Assembly: GCA_023228195.1 (NCBI GenBank)
Contig: JALOBR010000031.1
Span: 1 to 13,104 of the forward strand
Origin: Candidatus Omnitrophota bacterium
Lineage (GTDB): Bacteria > Omnitrophota > Gorgyraeia > Duberdicusellales > 4484-171
DNA: 13,104 nt
Direction: 5' to 3'
Every line of letters begins with the position of its first letter. Positions within the stretch are counted from its first letter, which is position 1. Position numbers and translations under genes: made by a program. The notes under the pieces are model-generated. The model did no database searches. It was not told where the DNA came from and saw only the letters and a list, made by a program, of their open reading frames with translations. Positions 6,104-13,104 of this stretch are shown in pieces.

Positions 6104-6757
6104 TCAAGATAACCTTTTAACATAGATCTCTTTTGCTATTTCCTCTTCCAGCGCCACTTGAGTTTCTTCAACTTGAATTATAACAGACGGCCTGGTTTGA
6201 TGAAGCTTTATTCTTGCTCCAGGCACAATACCAAAAGACATAAGCCTGTGTAATTGAGGATGTTCGCGCGTCAAAACGTAAACAATCTTTCCTGTCTCGG
6301 ATACTTTGAGCCGGGTTAACGGTATTACAATACTTTCAATCAAACCTTTTGCTTTCTCGCAGCATGCACCGGAAGGTATGCTCAAACCATGGGGACATTC
6401 CTTAGGGTGCCCCAACAGCGAGCATATACTTTCCTCGACTTCTTTTGATAATATGTGCTCTAAGGCGCACGCGGAAGAATCAACTTCCTTTCTGCCCACC
6501 TCAAGCACATCCATTAAAAGGCGTTCAGCAAGCCGTTGGCGCCTTATGATATCTCTTGCTTTGGATTCGCCCTTATCGCTAAATTTTATTATATCTTTCT
6601 CGATCAGGACAAAACCTTCGCTTAGTAAATTTTGGGAAACGTCTTCATTGATTGACTCCAAAAATCTTTTTGCTATTGCGCCCTTATCAGCTATTTTCTT
6701 TTCTCTCTCCTCCCAGATTATAGTTAAAGCTTCTTCAATTTTTTGGTTATGATCCAT
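6104..6757 (-). CDS. DtxR/IdeR-type iron-dependent repressor with C-terminal FeoA domain
   Basis: The 217-residue protein is a metal-sensing repressor. A winged-helix DNA-binding domain occupies about 1-65, the metal-binding and dimerisation domain 66-140, and a FeoA/SH3-like domain 145-217 (VYVLTREHPQLHRLMSFGIVPGARI is typical). The primary metal site pattern C-x-x-E-H of DtxR (Cys102, Glu105, His106) is kept as Cys97, Glu100, His101; cysteine rather than glutamate at the first position points to iron rather than manganese. The ancillary-site histidines appear replaced: the HRLAE motif reads QRLAE (74-78), and the position of His98 is about Asp93. A cysteine-rich loop, GHPKECPHG then GACC (116-133), is also present. 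It follows feoB by 18 bases with GAGGAG before ATG, so it probably autoregulates iron uptake. Confidence 0.9.
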   Translation of the reverse strand: MDHNQKIEEALTIIWEEREKKIADKGAIAKRFLESINEDVSQNLLSEGFVLIEKDIIKFSDKGESKARDIIRRQRLAERLLMDVLEVGRKEVDSSACALEHILSKEVEESICSLLGHPKECPHGLSIPSGACCEKAKGLIESIVIPLTRLKVSETGKIVYVLTREHPQLHRLMSFGIVPGARIKLHQTRPSVIIQVEETQVALEEEIAKEIYVKRLS

Positions 6758-6775
6758 AAAAATCTCCTCTTTAAA

Positions 6776-8539
6776 TTATAGAACCGCAAACCCTTTTGTC
6801 AAAATTAAATAACGCAACAAGTGATCCAAGAGCCCGCCGAACAAAAATGCGAAAAGAAATACAAAACCGGAAATCATAAGCGCAACTTTTGCGCCCCTTT
6901 CTTTTACGGTAACCAAAAACTGCGCAATGCAAGGCACAAACAAAGTTATTACGATAAGACTTACAAAAATTTGTATTTTATCAAGCGCACCTGCCCTTGC
7001 CAATGCATATAAACCAGCCGCGCCATAATCCCTTCGTAAAAAACCTACGATAAATGCGGCGGTTGTTTCTTTGGGTAAATGCAGCCAGGTTACGATAAAA
7101 GGGCTCAAAATTCTCTCTATCCAGCGTAGCAACCCTATTTTATCAAACATAAAAAGTATAAATGTCCCCAGAATGAATAAAGGCACTGCCTCTTTCAAGT
7201 ACCATTTAAGGCGTGCGCCGGTTTTTACGATAATATTTGTAATCTGCGGAAACCTCATAGGGGGTAACTCCTGAATAAATGGGCTGCGTTTTCCCGGCAC
7301 TAACTTTGAAGCCAAAAAGCCTATAACGACGATAACAAAAAGTATTATGGAAAACCAAAGGAGAAATGCTTTTAGCGAAAAATTGCTAAGCATCGCCATA
7401 ATCACACCTAACTGGGCAGAGCACGGAATGGCCAGAGTAAGAATAATACTAACCAGAATGCGCTCTTTTTTTGTCTCTAATATCCGCGAGGTTAGCGTGG
7501 CCATTGTCCCGCAACCAAGACCAAGCACCATCGGTAGTATCGCGCGGCCGTTTAAACCAATTACCCTAAAAACCCTGTCTGACAATACCGATAACCGCGG
7601 AAGATATCCTGAATCTTCAAGTATGCCGAAAAATAAAAAAAATGCAGTTACTATAGGAAATATTATGGCAAAGGCGTAAGTAACCGCCATGCTGACGATA
7701 CCGTACTCACCCATCAAAAATTCTTTGATAATCGGGATTGGAATAAATTTATCTATGAAGCTATCCAAAAAAGGGTTAACGTATGCACCGAATATTGTAT
7801 TTTCGAAAAAATCCACGCCCCAAACAGCAGCAAGCCTTCCTACAAAAAGATACATCACAAATAAAACCGCAATAAGTATAGGTATCCCGGTCACAGGGCT
7901 CACGGTAAGGCTGCCTATAAATTCAGATGCACTTTTTGCTTTTGGTTTTGAAATACGTAAAACATCTTTTACTAACTCTTCAATTATTTTGTTTTTCTTC
8001 TTGAGAGAAACTATTCTGTCTAAGGCAGGTGAAAGCGTGGCATTTACCGGATGAGCGGTTTTTACTTTTAATATAGCTTCTTTTAATTTAGAAACTCCTT
8101 CTCCGGTCACAGCTACAGTTTCAATAATATCGATGCCTAATTTTTCAGAAAGTTTTTTTATGTCGATGCTTATACCGCGCTCCTTAGCCTCATCGCTCAT
8201 ATTTAGGTTAAGCACCAGCGGCAGGCCAAACTCAATAAGCTCTAAGGTAAGCACAAGCGAACGCTTGAGGTTCTTGCTGTCAGCAACCTGCACAACGCAG
8301 GCAATATCGCTCGTTGAAAGTATATCTCTGGTTACTTTTTCATCTTCGGAATGGACAATAAGGCTGTTTACGCCTGGAGTGTCATAGACTGTAAAGTTCT
8401 GCGGCCCGAGTTTTGCTATACCTTTTGATACGTCTACTGTTGTACCCGGATAATTCGAAACAGTGACGTAGCTTTTAGTAAGCGCGTTAAATATAACGCT
8501 TTTACCGACGTTGGCATTGCCGACTAAAACTATATTCAC
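6776..8539 (-). CDS. feoB: Ferrous iron transporter FeoB
   Basis: FeoB imports Fe(II) across the inner membrane. The N-terminal G domain has G1 GNANVGKS (7-14), G2 around the YPGTT segment (30-34), G3 DTPG (53-56) and G4 NMSD (113-116). A helical GDI-like linker spans roughly 160-205. The membrane part has about eight hydrophobic segments, with the gate motif GLGCGTMA (340-347), IPCSAQ (371-376) and the second VPC (535-537), whose cysteines fit the proposed metal path. At 587 residues it is shorter than the common 700-770-residue form, as in compact FeoB variants. The start is GTG at 8539, supported by GGAAGGG upstream. No separate feoA is adjacent; that domain is fused to the downstream regulator. 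Confidence 0.95.
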   Translation of the reverse strand: MNIVLVGNANVGKSVIFNALTKSYVTVSNYPGTTVDVSKGIAKLGPQNFTVYDTPGVNSLIVHSEDEKVTRDILSTSDIACVVQVADSKNLKRSLVLTLELIEFGLPLVLNLNMSDEAKERGISIDIKKLSEKLGIDIIETVAVTGEGVSKLKEAILKVKTAHPVNATLSPALDRIVSLKKKNKIIEELVKDVLRISKPKAKSASEFIGSLTVSPVTGIPILIAVLFVMYLFVGRLAAVWGVDFFENTIFGAYVNPFLDSFIDKFIPIPIIKEFLMGEYGIVSMAVTYAFAIIFPIVTAFFLFFGILEDSGYLPRLSVLSDRVFRVIGLNGRAILPMVLGLGCGTMATLTSRILETKKERILVSIILTLAIPCSAQLGVIMAMLSNFSLKAFLLWFSIILFVIVVIGFLASKLVPGKRSPFIQELPPMRFPQITNIIVKTGARLKWYLKEAVPLFILGTFILFMFDKIGLLRWIERILSPFIVTWLHLPKETTAAFIVGFLRRDYGAAGLYALARAGALDKIQIFVSLIVITLFVPCIAQFLVTVKERGAKVALMISGFVFLFAFLFGGLLDHLLRYLILTKGFAVL

Positions 8540-8658
8540 CCAACCCTTCCTTTTTTACTTAAGATTATTGTTTTTATCCCAACATCTGTTTTCGGAAAAT
8601 TTGTTATGCTTCTACAGATAATTATAGTGCGTTTATCAAGGGCTGATTTCATTTTTAA
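8540..8658 (-). promoter_or_regulatory. feoB upstream region with a TATAAT box and a short inverted repeat
   Basis: The 119-base gap between metW and feoB contains a perfect TATAAT on the minus strand (8621-8626), but only a poor -35 at a 17-base distance (AAATCA, 8644-8649). Overlapping the -10 is an inverted repeat, GATAA-N11-TTATC (8617-8637), placed where a repressor could block transcription. It does not match the canonical DtxR or IdeR iron box as I know it. An independent iron-responsive promoter is plausible but unproven. Confidence 0.4.
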
Positions 8659-9255
8659 TTATTTAGAGATAAGGAATATCCCTATGTTTGCAAAAAAATT
8701 AGGCAGTATCCGCATAGGTTTATCTGCGGCCAGATAAACTTTAAGCTCAATTTTAATTTTCTTTTCTTTGCAATAATCAAGAAAATCAAGCGTGCTTAAA
8801 AAATGTAAATTGGGCGTTTCATACCATGTGTAAGGAAGAGATGCGGTTATAGGAACCCTTCCTCGTAAAAACAAACGCAGGCGCGCTCTATAATAAGCGA
8901 AATTAGGAAAACCTACTATTACTTTTTTGCCAACTCTCAATGCGTCAAAAAGCACAGTTTCAACGTGCTTTAACTGCTGAAGGCTCTGGTTAAGTATTAC
9001 ATAATCAAAAGCTTTGTCTTTATATTCCGAAAGTCCGGTATCTATATCGCCGTGAAGCACGCTTAAGCCCCTTGCGACGCACCTGTATATTGCCTGCTCA
9101 TCTATTTCTATGCCCTGACCGCGTACATTTTTTCTTAAAGTTAAAAGCTCAAGCAGCTCTCCACCGCCGCAGCCAAGATCAAGCACTGATGAATTTTGCT
9201 CAACCATATCAAGTATCGCTTTGTGGTCGCCTTTAATAATTTCATTTTCCTTCAT
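8659..9255 (-). CDS. metW: MetW, class I methyltransferase-fold methionine biosynthesis protein
   Basis: The 198-residue protein has the Rossmann SAM-binding motif VLDLGCGGGEL (24-34) and an acidic strand end (GIEIDE, about 48-53). It also has the MetW-specific stretch FDYVILNQSLQQLKHVE and the C-terminal block GFPNFAYYRARLRLFLRGRVP followed by LPYTWYETPNLHFLS. MetW is nearly always encoded directly after metX and is thought to support homoserine acyltransferase activity; its own methyl transfer is not established. ATG at 9255 overlaps the metX stop as ATGA, so synthesis is coupled to MetX as expected for partners. Confidence 0.95.
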   Translation of the reverse strand: MKENEIIKGDHKAILDMVEQNSSVLDLGCGGGELLELLTLRKNVRGQGIEIDEQAIYRCVARGLSVLHGDIDTGLSEYKDKAFDYVILNQSLQQLKHVETVLFDALRVGKKVIVGFPNFAYYRARLRLFLRGRVPITASLPYTWYETPNLHFLSTLDFLDYCKEKKIKIELKVYLAADKPMRILPNFFANIGIFLISK

Positions 9256-10388
9256 GCTTTACCTCGTTTTTGTGAAACACTTTTTAGAAAATGAGAAATA
9301 AGGTGGGTTTCCTCTTCAATCTCCAAAAGAAACGCATCGTGACCGTATGTAGAATCAACCTCGCAGAAACTTGCTCCGATACCGGCGTGTTTACATACTT
9401 TTACGATTTCTTTTGACTGGTACGCAGGATACAACCAATCAGACTTGAATGCTATCACCAGCACCTTAAGGGGTTTTCCGGAAAGCACTTCGTGAAGCGG
9501 CTTATCCTTAGACGCGTCAAAATTATCCATGGCTTTAGTAATGTAAAGATAAGAATTCGCGTCGAACCTTTTTACGAAATTATCCCCCCTATAATGCAAA
9601 TAACCCTCCACCTCAAAATCGGCAGTAAACTTAAAAGGCTGAATGTTATTTTTTTTATGCCGTCCGAATTTTTCAGCCATCGAGATGTCGCTCATGTAAG
9701 TAATATGGCCGAGCATCCTTGCAACAGCCAGGCCTCTATCGGGAGATTTGCCTTCGTAGTAATTGCCTGATTTCCAATCCGGATCAGCCATTATGGCCTG
9801 CCTGCCAACTTCATCAAAAGCAATTTGCTGCGGGGAATGCTTAAGCGCGCACGCAATAGGTATGGCGCTGCGTATTCTATCGGAATATTTAACGAGCCAG
9901 GCAAGGGCCTGCATTCCGCCCATTGAACCACCTACAACCGTGAGCAACTTATCAATACCAAGATGATCTATTAATGCCTTTTGCGCTGCCACCATATCGC
10001 CTATAGTAATAAGCGGAAAATCCAAGGCAAAAGGCTTGTTAGTTTTCGGATTTATACTTACCGGTCCGGTTGAACCACGACAGCCTCCGAGCACATTTGA
10101 GCATATAACAAAATATTTTTCTGTATCAAAGGCGCGTCCCGGGCCGATCATATTATCCCACCAGCCTGGTTTTTCATCGCCCTTATGATACCCAGCTGCG
10201 TGCGCATCGCCGGAAAGCGCATGCAAAATCAAAATTGCGTTTGATTTGTCCTGTGCAAGCGTACCATACGTTTCATAGGCAAGTGTCACCGGGCCCAATT
10301 TTTCTTTACTCTCGAGGCTAAAGGCCTCAGGTGAATTTGCAAAAGTAAAATATTTTGTTTCAACCGTACCAACACTTGCTTTAGTCAT
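9252..10388 (-). CDS. metX: Homoserine O-acyltransferase MetX
   Basis: MetX acylates the hydroxyl of L-homoserine, usually with acetyl-CoA, giving the substrate that MetY sulfhydrylates. The 378-residue alpha/beta hydrolase has the nucleophile elbow GGSMGG with Ser155, the catalytic Asp317 in KSDWLYP, and His350 in YGHDAFLLE. LGGCRGSTGPVSINP (100-114) contains the conserved arginine loop. Some MetX homologues use succinyl-CoA, and I cannot assign the donor by eye. The adjacent O-acetylhomoserine sulfhydrylase makes acetyl more likely. AAGGAG is seven bases before ATG at 10388. It lies 101 bases after cysK, with a promoter-like site between. Confidence 0.95.
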   Translation of the reverse strand: MTKASVGTVETKYFTFANSPEAFSLESKEKLGPVTLAYETYGTLAQDKSNAILILHALSGDAHAAGYHKGDEKPGWWDNMIGPGRAFDTEKYFVICSNVLGGCRGSTGPVSINPKTNKPFALDFPLITIGDMVAAQKALIDHLGIDKLLTVVGGSMGGMQALAWLVKYSDRIRSAIPIACALKHSPQQIAFDEVGRQAIMADPDWKSGNYYEGKSPDRGLAVARMLGHITYMSDISMAEKFGRHKKNNIQPFKFTADFEVEGYLHYRGDNFVKRFDANSYLYITKAMDNFDASKDKPLHEVLSGKPLKVLVIAFKSDWLYPAYQSKEIVKVCKHAGIGASFCEVDSTYGHDAFLLEIEEETHLISHFLKSVSQKRGKA

Positions 10389-10451
10389 TGTCCACTCCTT
10401 AAAGAACCCGATTGTATTTAAAACAACATTATTTCGATTTAGACTTTATTT

Positions 10452-10480
10452 ATTTTATTACGTTATTTTACTTTTGTCCA
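10452..10480 (-). promoter_or_regulatory. Promoter-like site upstream of metX-metW
   Basis: On the minus strand TGGACA (10475-10480) and TAAAAT (10452-10457) are separated by 17 bases; each hexamer differs from the consensus at one position. It lies in the only sizeable gap in the sulfur block (10389-10489) and would start a transcript about 55 bases before the metX start. The region is very AT-rich, which raises the chance of a false match. Confidence 0.4.
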
Positions 10481-10489
10481 AATTTTAAA

Positions 10490-11425
10490 TTAGGATCTGG
10501 CATCCTGAAAAAGCCAGGTAGAAAGATATCTCTCCCCCGTATCAGGAACTATTGCTACGATAAGTTTTCCTTTATTTTCCTTTCGTTTCGCTACTTCTAA
10601 AGCCGCCCAAACCGCTGCGCCACTGGAAATTCCTGCGAGAATACCTTCAAGCTTGGCAAGCAGCCTGGCTGTTTCTCCGGCATCATCGTTGCTAACACGG
10701 ATAACCTCGTCAATAATATCTTTATTTAAAACCTGAGGCGTAAACCCCGCACCAATACCCTGAATTTTATGCGGTCCGGGATTCCCACCAGATAAAACAG
10801 GTGAAGCTTCCGGCTCAACTGCAATTACTTTAAAGTCTTTCTTCTTTTTTTTAATCACTTCAGAAATACCTGTAAGAGTGCCGCCGGTACCAACGCCTGA
10901 AATAAGAATATCAACTTTACCTTCGGTATCATTCCATATTTCCTGCGCAGTTGTTTTTCTATGAATTTCCGGGTTTGCCGGGTTGTTAAACTGCTGCGGC
11001 ATAAAACTGTTTGGTGTAGACTTAATCAATTCTTCCGCTTTCTCTACCGCGCCTTTCATACCCTTAGCTCCATCCGTTAACACAAGCTCCGCTCCGAATA
11101 TCTTTAAAAGCTGCCTGCGTTCAACGCTCATGGTCTCAGGCATAGTAAGAATGAGGCGGTATCCTTTTACTGCCGCGACAAACGCAAGTGCGATACCGGT
11201 ATTTCCGCTTGTAGGCTCGATAATTACGGAATTCTTTTTAAGAACCCCTTTTTTTTCAGCATCCTCAATCATTGCCGCGCCTATACGATCCTTTACGCTT
11301 GATAAAGGATTAAAAGATTCAAGCTTAACAACTACTATAGCATTTAACCCTTCAGCAAGGCGATTTAACCTTACAAGCGGGGTATTACCAATTGTATCAA
11401 TTATGTTATTAAAAATCCTGGGCAT
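10490..11425 (-). CDS. cysK: Cysteine synthase (O-acetylserine sulfhydrylase) CysK
   Basis: CysK makes cysteine from O-acetylserine and sulfide. The 311-residue fold-type II PLP enzyme shows the lysine that binds PLP, Lys45, in NPLSSVKDR (39-47), and the substrate loop PTSGNTG (71-77). It also has the phosphate-binding GVGTGGT (177-183) and Ser268 in GISSGA, which contacts the pyridine nitrogen. Length and motifs match CysK/CysM; the lack of a heme or CBS domain excludes cystathionine beta-synthase. ATG at 11425 follows the metY stop by 10 bases with AAGGAGG, so the two are co-transcribed and both consume sulfide. No cysE is in the window. Confidence 0.95.
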   Translation of the reverse strand: MPRIFNNIIDTIGNTPLVRLNRLAEGLNAIVVVKLESFNPLSSVKDRIGAAMIEDAEKKGVLKKNSVIIEPTSGNTGIALAFVAAVKGYRLILTMPETMSVERRQLLKIFGAELVLTDGAKGMKGAVEKAEELIKSTPNSFMPQQFNNPANPEIHRKTTAQEIWNDTEGKVDILISGVGTGGTLTGISEVIKKKKKDFKVIAVEPEASPVLSGGNPGPHKIQGIGAGFTPQVLNKDIIDEVIRVSNDDAGETARLLAKLEGILAGISSGAAVWAALEVAKRKENKGKLIVAIVPDTGERYLSTWLFQDARS

Positions 11426-11435
11426 TTTTTCCTCC

Positions 11436-12731
11436 TTAACTTACCTTACGCAACGCCTGTTCGATGTCGGCGATAATATCATCAATATGTTCTATGCCGA
11501 TAGATAGCCTGATAAAATCAGGGGTCACTCCTGTTGCCAATTGCTCTTCGCTGGATAATTGCTGGTGCGTTGTCGTCGCCGGATGAATCGCCAAACTCTT
11601 CGCATCGCCGATATTGGCTAAATGAGAAAACAACTCCAATGATTCAATGAATTTTTTTCCTGCAACCAAACCACCCTTAACGCCAAACCCAATAATTGCA
11701 CCGGCTCCTTTGGAAAAATATTTCTTTACTTTTTCTTTCTCCGGACTGCTATCCAGCCCAGGATAATTAACCCAACTTACTTTCTTGTGTTTTGAAAGAT
11801 ATCTCGCAGCAGCTAAAGCATTCTCGCAATGCCTTGGCATTCTAAGATGCAAAGTCTCTAGTCCCTGCAAAAATAGGAAAGAATTAAATGGCGAAACTGT
11901 AGCACCTAAATCTCTTAAAAGAGTAACTCTCGCCTTAATAATATAAGCGATATTTCCCAGGGGCTTAAGCGCTTCTACAAAATTTATGCCGTGATAGCTC
12001 GGGTCAGGTTCTGCAATTAACGGAAACTTTCCGTTGGTCCAGTCAAATTTTCCGGAATCAACAATCACTCCGCCCAAACTGGTGCCATGTCCGCCGATAA
12101 ACTTTGTTGCCGAATAAACTACGATATCGACACCAAAATCAATTGGCCGCAAAAGATATGGCGAAACAGTGTTATCCAACACAAGAGGAATACCGTTTTT
12201 ATGCGCTAAGCTCGATAAACCTTCCAAGTCACAAACATCCAGTTTTGGATTTCCAATGGATTCTGCATAAATTGCTTTTGTTTTTGGTGTGATTGCCCTT
12301 TGAAAGGCTTCAAGATCGTTAGATTTAACAAAATTAACTTTAATCCCTAACTTAGCAAAGGTGTAATGGAATAAATTATATGTTCCGCCGTAAAGGTTGT
12401 CCGCTGAAACAATTTCATCGCCTGCCTGCGCAATGTTTAAAAGAGCAATGGTAATCGCCGCCTGGCCGCTTGCCGTTACCAACGCGCCGGCACCGCCATC
12501 TAAAAGTGCAACTCTTTTTTCAAACACGTCGGTAGTCGGGTTCATTAAACGGGTATAAATATTGCCGAACTCTTTTAAACCGAAAAGATTGGCCGCGTGC
12601 TCTGTGTCTTTAAATTGGTACGAAGTTGTCTGATAAATCGGAACAGCTCGGGAACCGGTTACAGGATCAACCTCCTGCCCCCCGTGCAATGCTAATGTTT
12701 CAATTTTCAATTTGTTGTCAATTTTACTCAT
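11436..12731 (-). CDS. metY: O-acetylhomoserine sulfhydrylase MetY
   Basis: MetY converts O-acetylhomoserine and sulfide directly to homocysteine. The 431-residue Cys/Met-metabolism PLP enzyme begins with the typical ETLALHGGQEVDPVTGSRAVPIYQT pattern (11-35). It has YTRLMNPT (59-66), the PLP-ring-stacking YGG region (114-116), Asp186 in LDNT, and the PLP lysine Lys210 in YSATKFIGGHG. The about 430-residue length and the inserted segment after the lysine (FDWTNGKFPLIAEPDPSYHG) are characteristic of MetY rather than the shorter MetB, MetC or MetZ. AAGGAGGG sits three bases before ATG at 12731. It lies between an Rrf2 regulator and cysK, in a sulfide-assimilation cluster completed by metX-metW. 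Confidence 0.94.
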   Translation of the reverse strand: MSKIDNKLKIETLALHGGQEVDPVTGSRAVPIYQTTSYQFKDTEHAANLFGLKEFGNIYTRLMNPTTDVFEKRVALLDGGAGALVTASGQAAITIALLNIAQAGDEIVSADNLYGGTYNLFHYTFAKLGIKVNFVKSNDLEAFQRAITPKTKAIYAESIGNPKLDVCDLEGLSSLAHKNGIPLVLDNTVSPYLLRPIDFGVDIVVYSATKFIGGHGTSLGGVIVDSGKFDWTNGKFPLIAEPDPSYHGINFVEALKPLGNIAYIIKARVTLLRDLGATVSPFNSFLFLQGLETLHLRMPRHCENALAAARYLSKHKKVSWVNYPGLDSSPEKEKVKKYFSKGAGAIIGFGVKGGLVAGKKFIESLELFSHLANIGDAKSLAIHPATTTHQQLSSEEQLATGVTPDFIRLSIGIEHIDDIIADIEQALRKVS

Positions 12732-12742
12732 CTTCCCTCCTT

Positions 12743-12760
12743 ATTAAAAATATTTTTAAT
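12743..12760. promoter_or_regulatory. 18-base perfect AT palindrome before metY
   Basis: ATTAAAAATATTTTTAAT is a perfect 18-base palindrome in the 49-base gap between the Rrf2 gene and metY, ending 11 bases upstream of the metY start and just before its ribosome binding site. It could be an operator of the adjacent regulator, an RNA hairpin, or chance in AT-rich spacer. It is not preceded by a recognisable promoter. Confidence 0.35.
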
Positions 12761-12780
12761 TAAGTTTACTGTTTATTATT

Positions 12781-13104
12781 TTATATTGAATATGAACACA
12801 CTTCCTGCCGCTTCTTTGTCTGGCTGGCTAAGTCATCAAATGTAATGTTGTCAATTATACCGCTGATTGCTCTTGAGACATCCTGCCATATACCGCGAAA
12901 TGCGCACCTATAAACGTCCCGGCAACCGGAATAGTCTTTCTCTACACAAGTTATAGGCTCAATCGGGCCATCAACAAACCTAACCACATCCCCTATTTTT
13001 ATCTCAGCTGGATGCTTGGCTAAAAGATATCCTCCGATTTTACCCCTTTTGCTCTCGACAAACCCGCCCCTCTTAAGCTCGAGTAGCACCTGCTCGAGAA
13101 ATTT
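12781..13104 (-). CDS. Rrf2-family transcriptional regulator (5' end outside window)
   Basis: The frame stays open to the window edge: before the first in-frame GTG (13089) the codons read KFLEQ, which continues the Rrf2 pattern KFLEQ-LLELKRGGFVESKRGKIGGYLLAK. The GTG is therefore internal and the true start lies outside. Visible parts are the wing of the winged helix with the SKRGKIGGYLLAK signature, then IGDVVRFVDGPIEPI, then the sensor loop with three cysteines spaced C-x7-C-x5-C (TCVEKDYSGCRDVYRC). That loop resembles the Fe-S ligands of IscR-type members. A fourth cysteine lies near the C-terminus. Its position directly before metY-cysK suggests control of sulfur assimilation, as for CymR or CysR-type Rrf2 proteins; the signal sensed is inference. 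Confidence 0.9.
   Translation of the reverse strand, partial: KFLEQVLLELKRGGFVESKRGKIGGYLLAKHPAEIKIGDVVRFVDGPIEPITCVEKDYSGCRDVYRCAFRGIWQDVSRAISGIIDNITFDDLASQTKKRQEVCSYSI

Noticed and set aside
10983..11507. Plus-strand open frame of 174 codons
   Set aside because: It lies opposite the 5' parts of cysK and the 3' end of metY, both strongly supported by catalytic motifs, and has no recognisable domain.
13087..13089. GTG as the start of the Rrf2 gene
   Set aside because: Upstream in-frame codons continue the family pattern (KFLEQ), and the DNA-binding domain would be cut in half, so the gene runs off the window.

Overview
The window is a compact bacterial chromosome segment. Every gene I can support lies on the minus strand, so transcription runs from high to low coordinates. 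Several cistrons are joined by ATGA stop/start overlaps or gaps of about 10-35 bases, and most starts carry AGGAGG-like ribosome binding sites. The base composition is moderately AT-rich. The gene set (a Thi4-type thiazole synthase without the suicide cysteine, FeoB with a DtxR-FeoA regulator, MetX/MetW/MetY, PduO-type adenosyltransferase) suggests an anaerobic or microaerophilic Gram-negative-like bacterium. My best guess is an uncultured lineage such as Omnitrophota, but this is an inference from gene content only, and no rRNA or marker gene is present to settle it.

Layout in transcription order: (a) 13104-8659 is a sulfur amino acid block. It holds an Rrf2-family regulator (5' end outside the window), metY, cysK, a 100-base gap with a promoter-like site, metX and metW. 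It makes cysteine and homocysteine by direct sulfhydrylation. (b) 8539-6104 is an iron block: feoB followed by a DtxR-type repressor with a C-terminal FeoA domain. (c) 6052-3623 is a thiamine block: a consensus promoter, a TPP riboswitch with an intrinsic terminator, then thi4, thiM and thiE. (d) 3500-2229 is a lone ArsB/NhaD-type ion transporter. (e) 2185-1245 is a PduO-type cobalamin adenosyltransferase overlapping a small exported protein. (f) 1244-912 has no gene but is rich in structure: a consensus promoter followed by two hairpins, the second terminator-like (a candidate small RNA or attenuator), then a long imperfect palindromic element. (g) 911-1 is the N-terminal 303 codons of a radical SAM protein of the UDG-linked DNA modification/repair family; its 3' end is outside the window.

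Most of the window is recognisable metabolism. The least explained material is the 912-1244 region. The biochemically most interesting genes are the cysteine-less Thi4, the DtxR-FeoA fusion with altered ancillary metal-site residues, and the Rrf2 regulator with three spaced cysteines in front of metY-cysK. I saw no transposase, integrase, CRISPR array, tRNA, rRNA or defence system.
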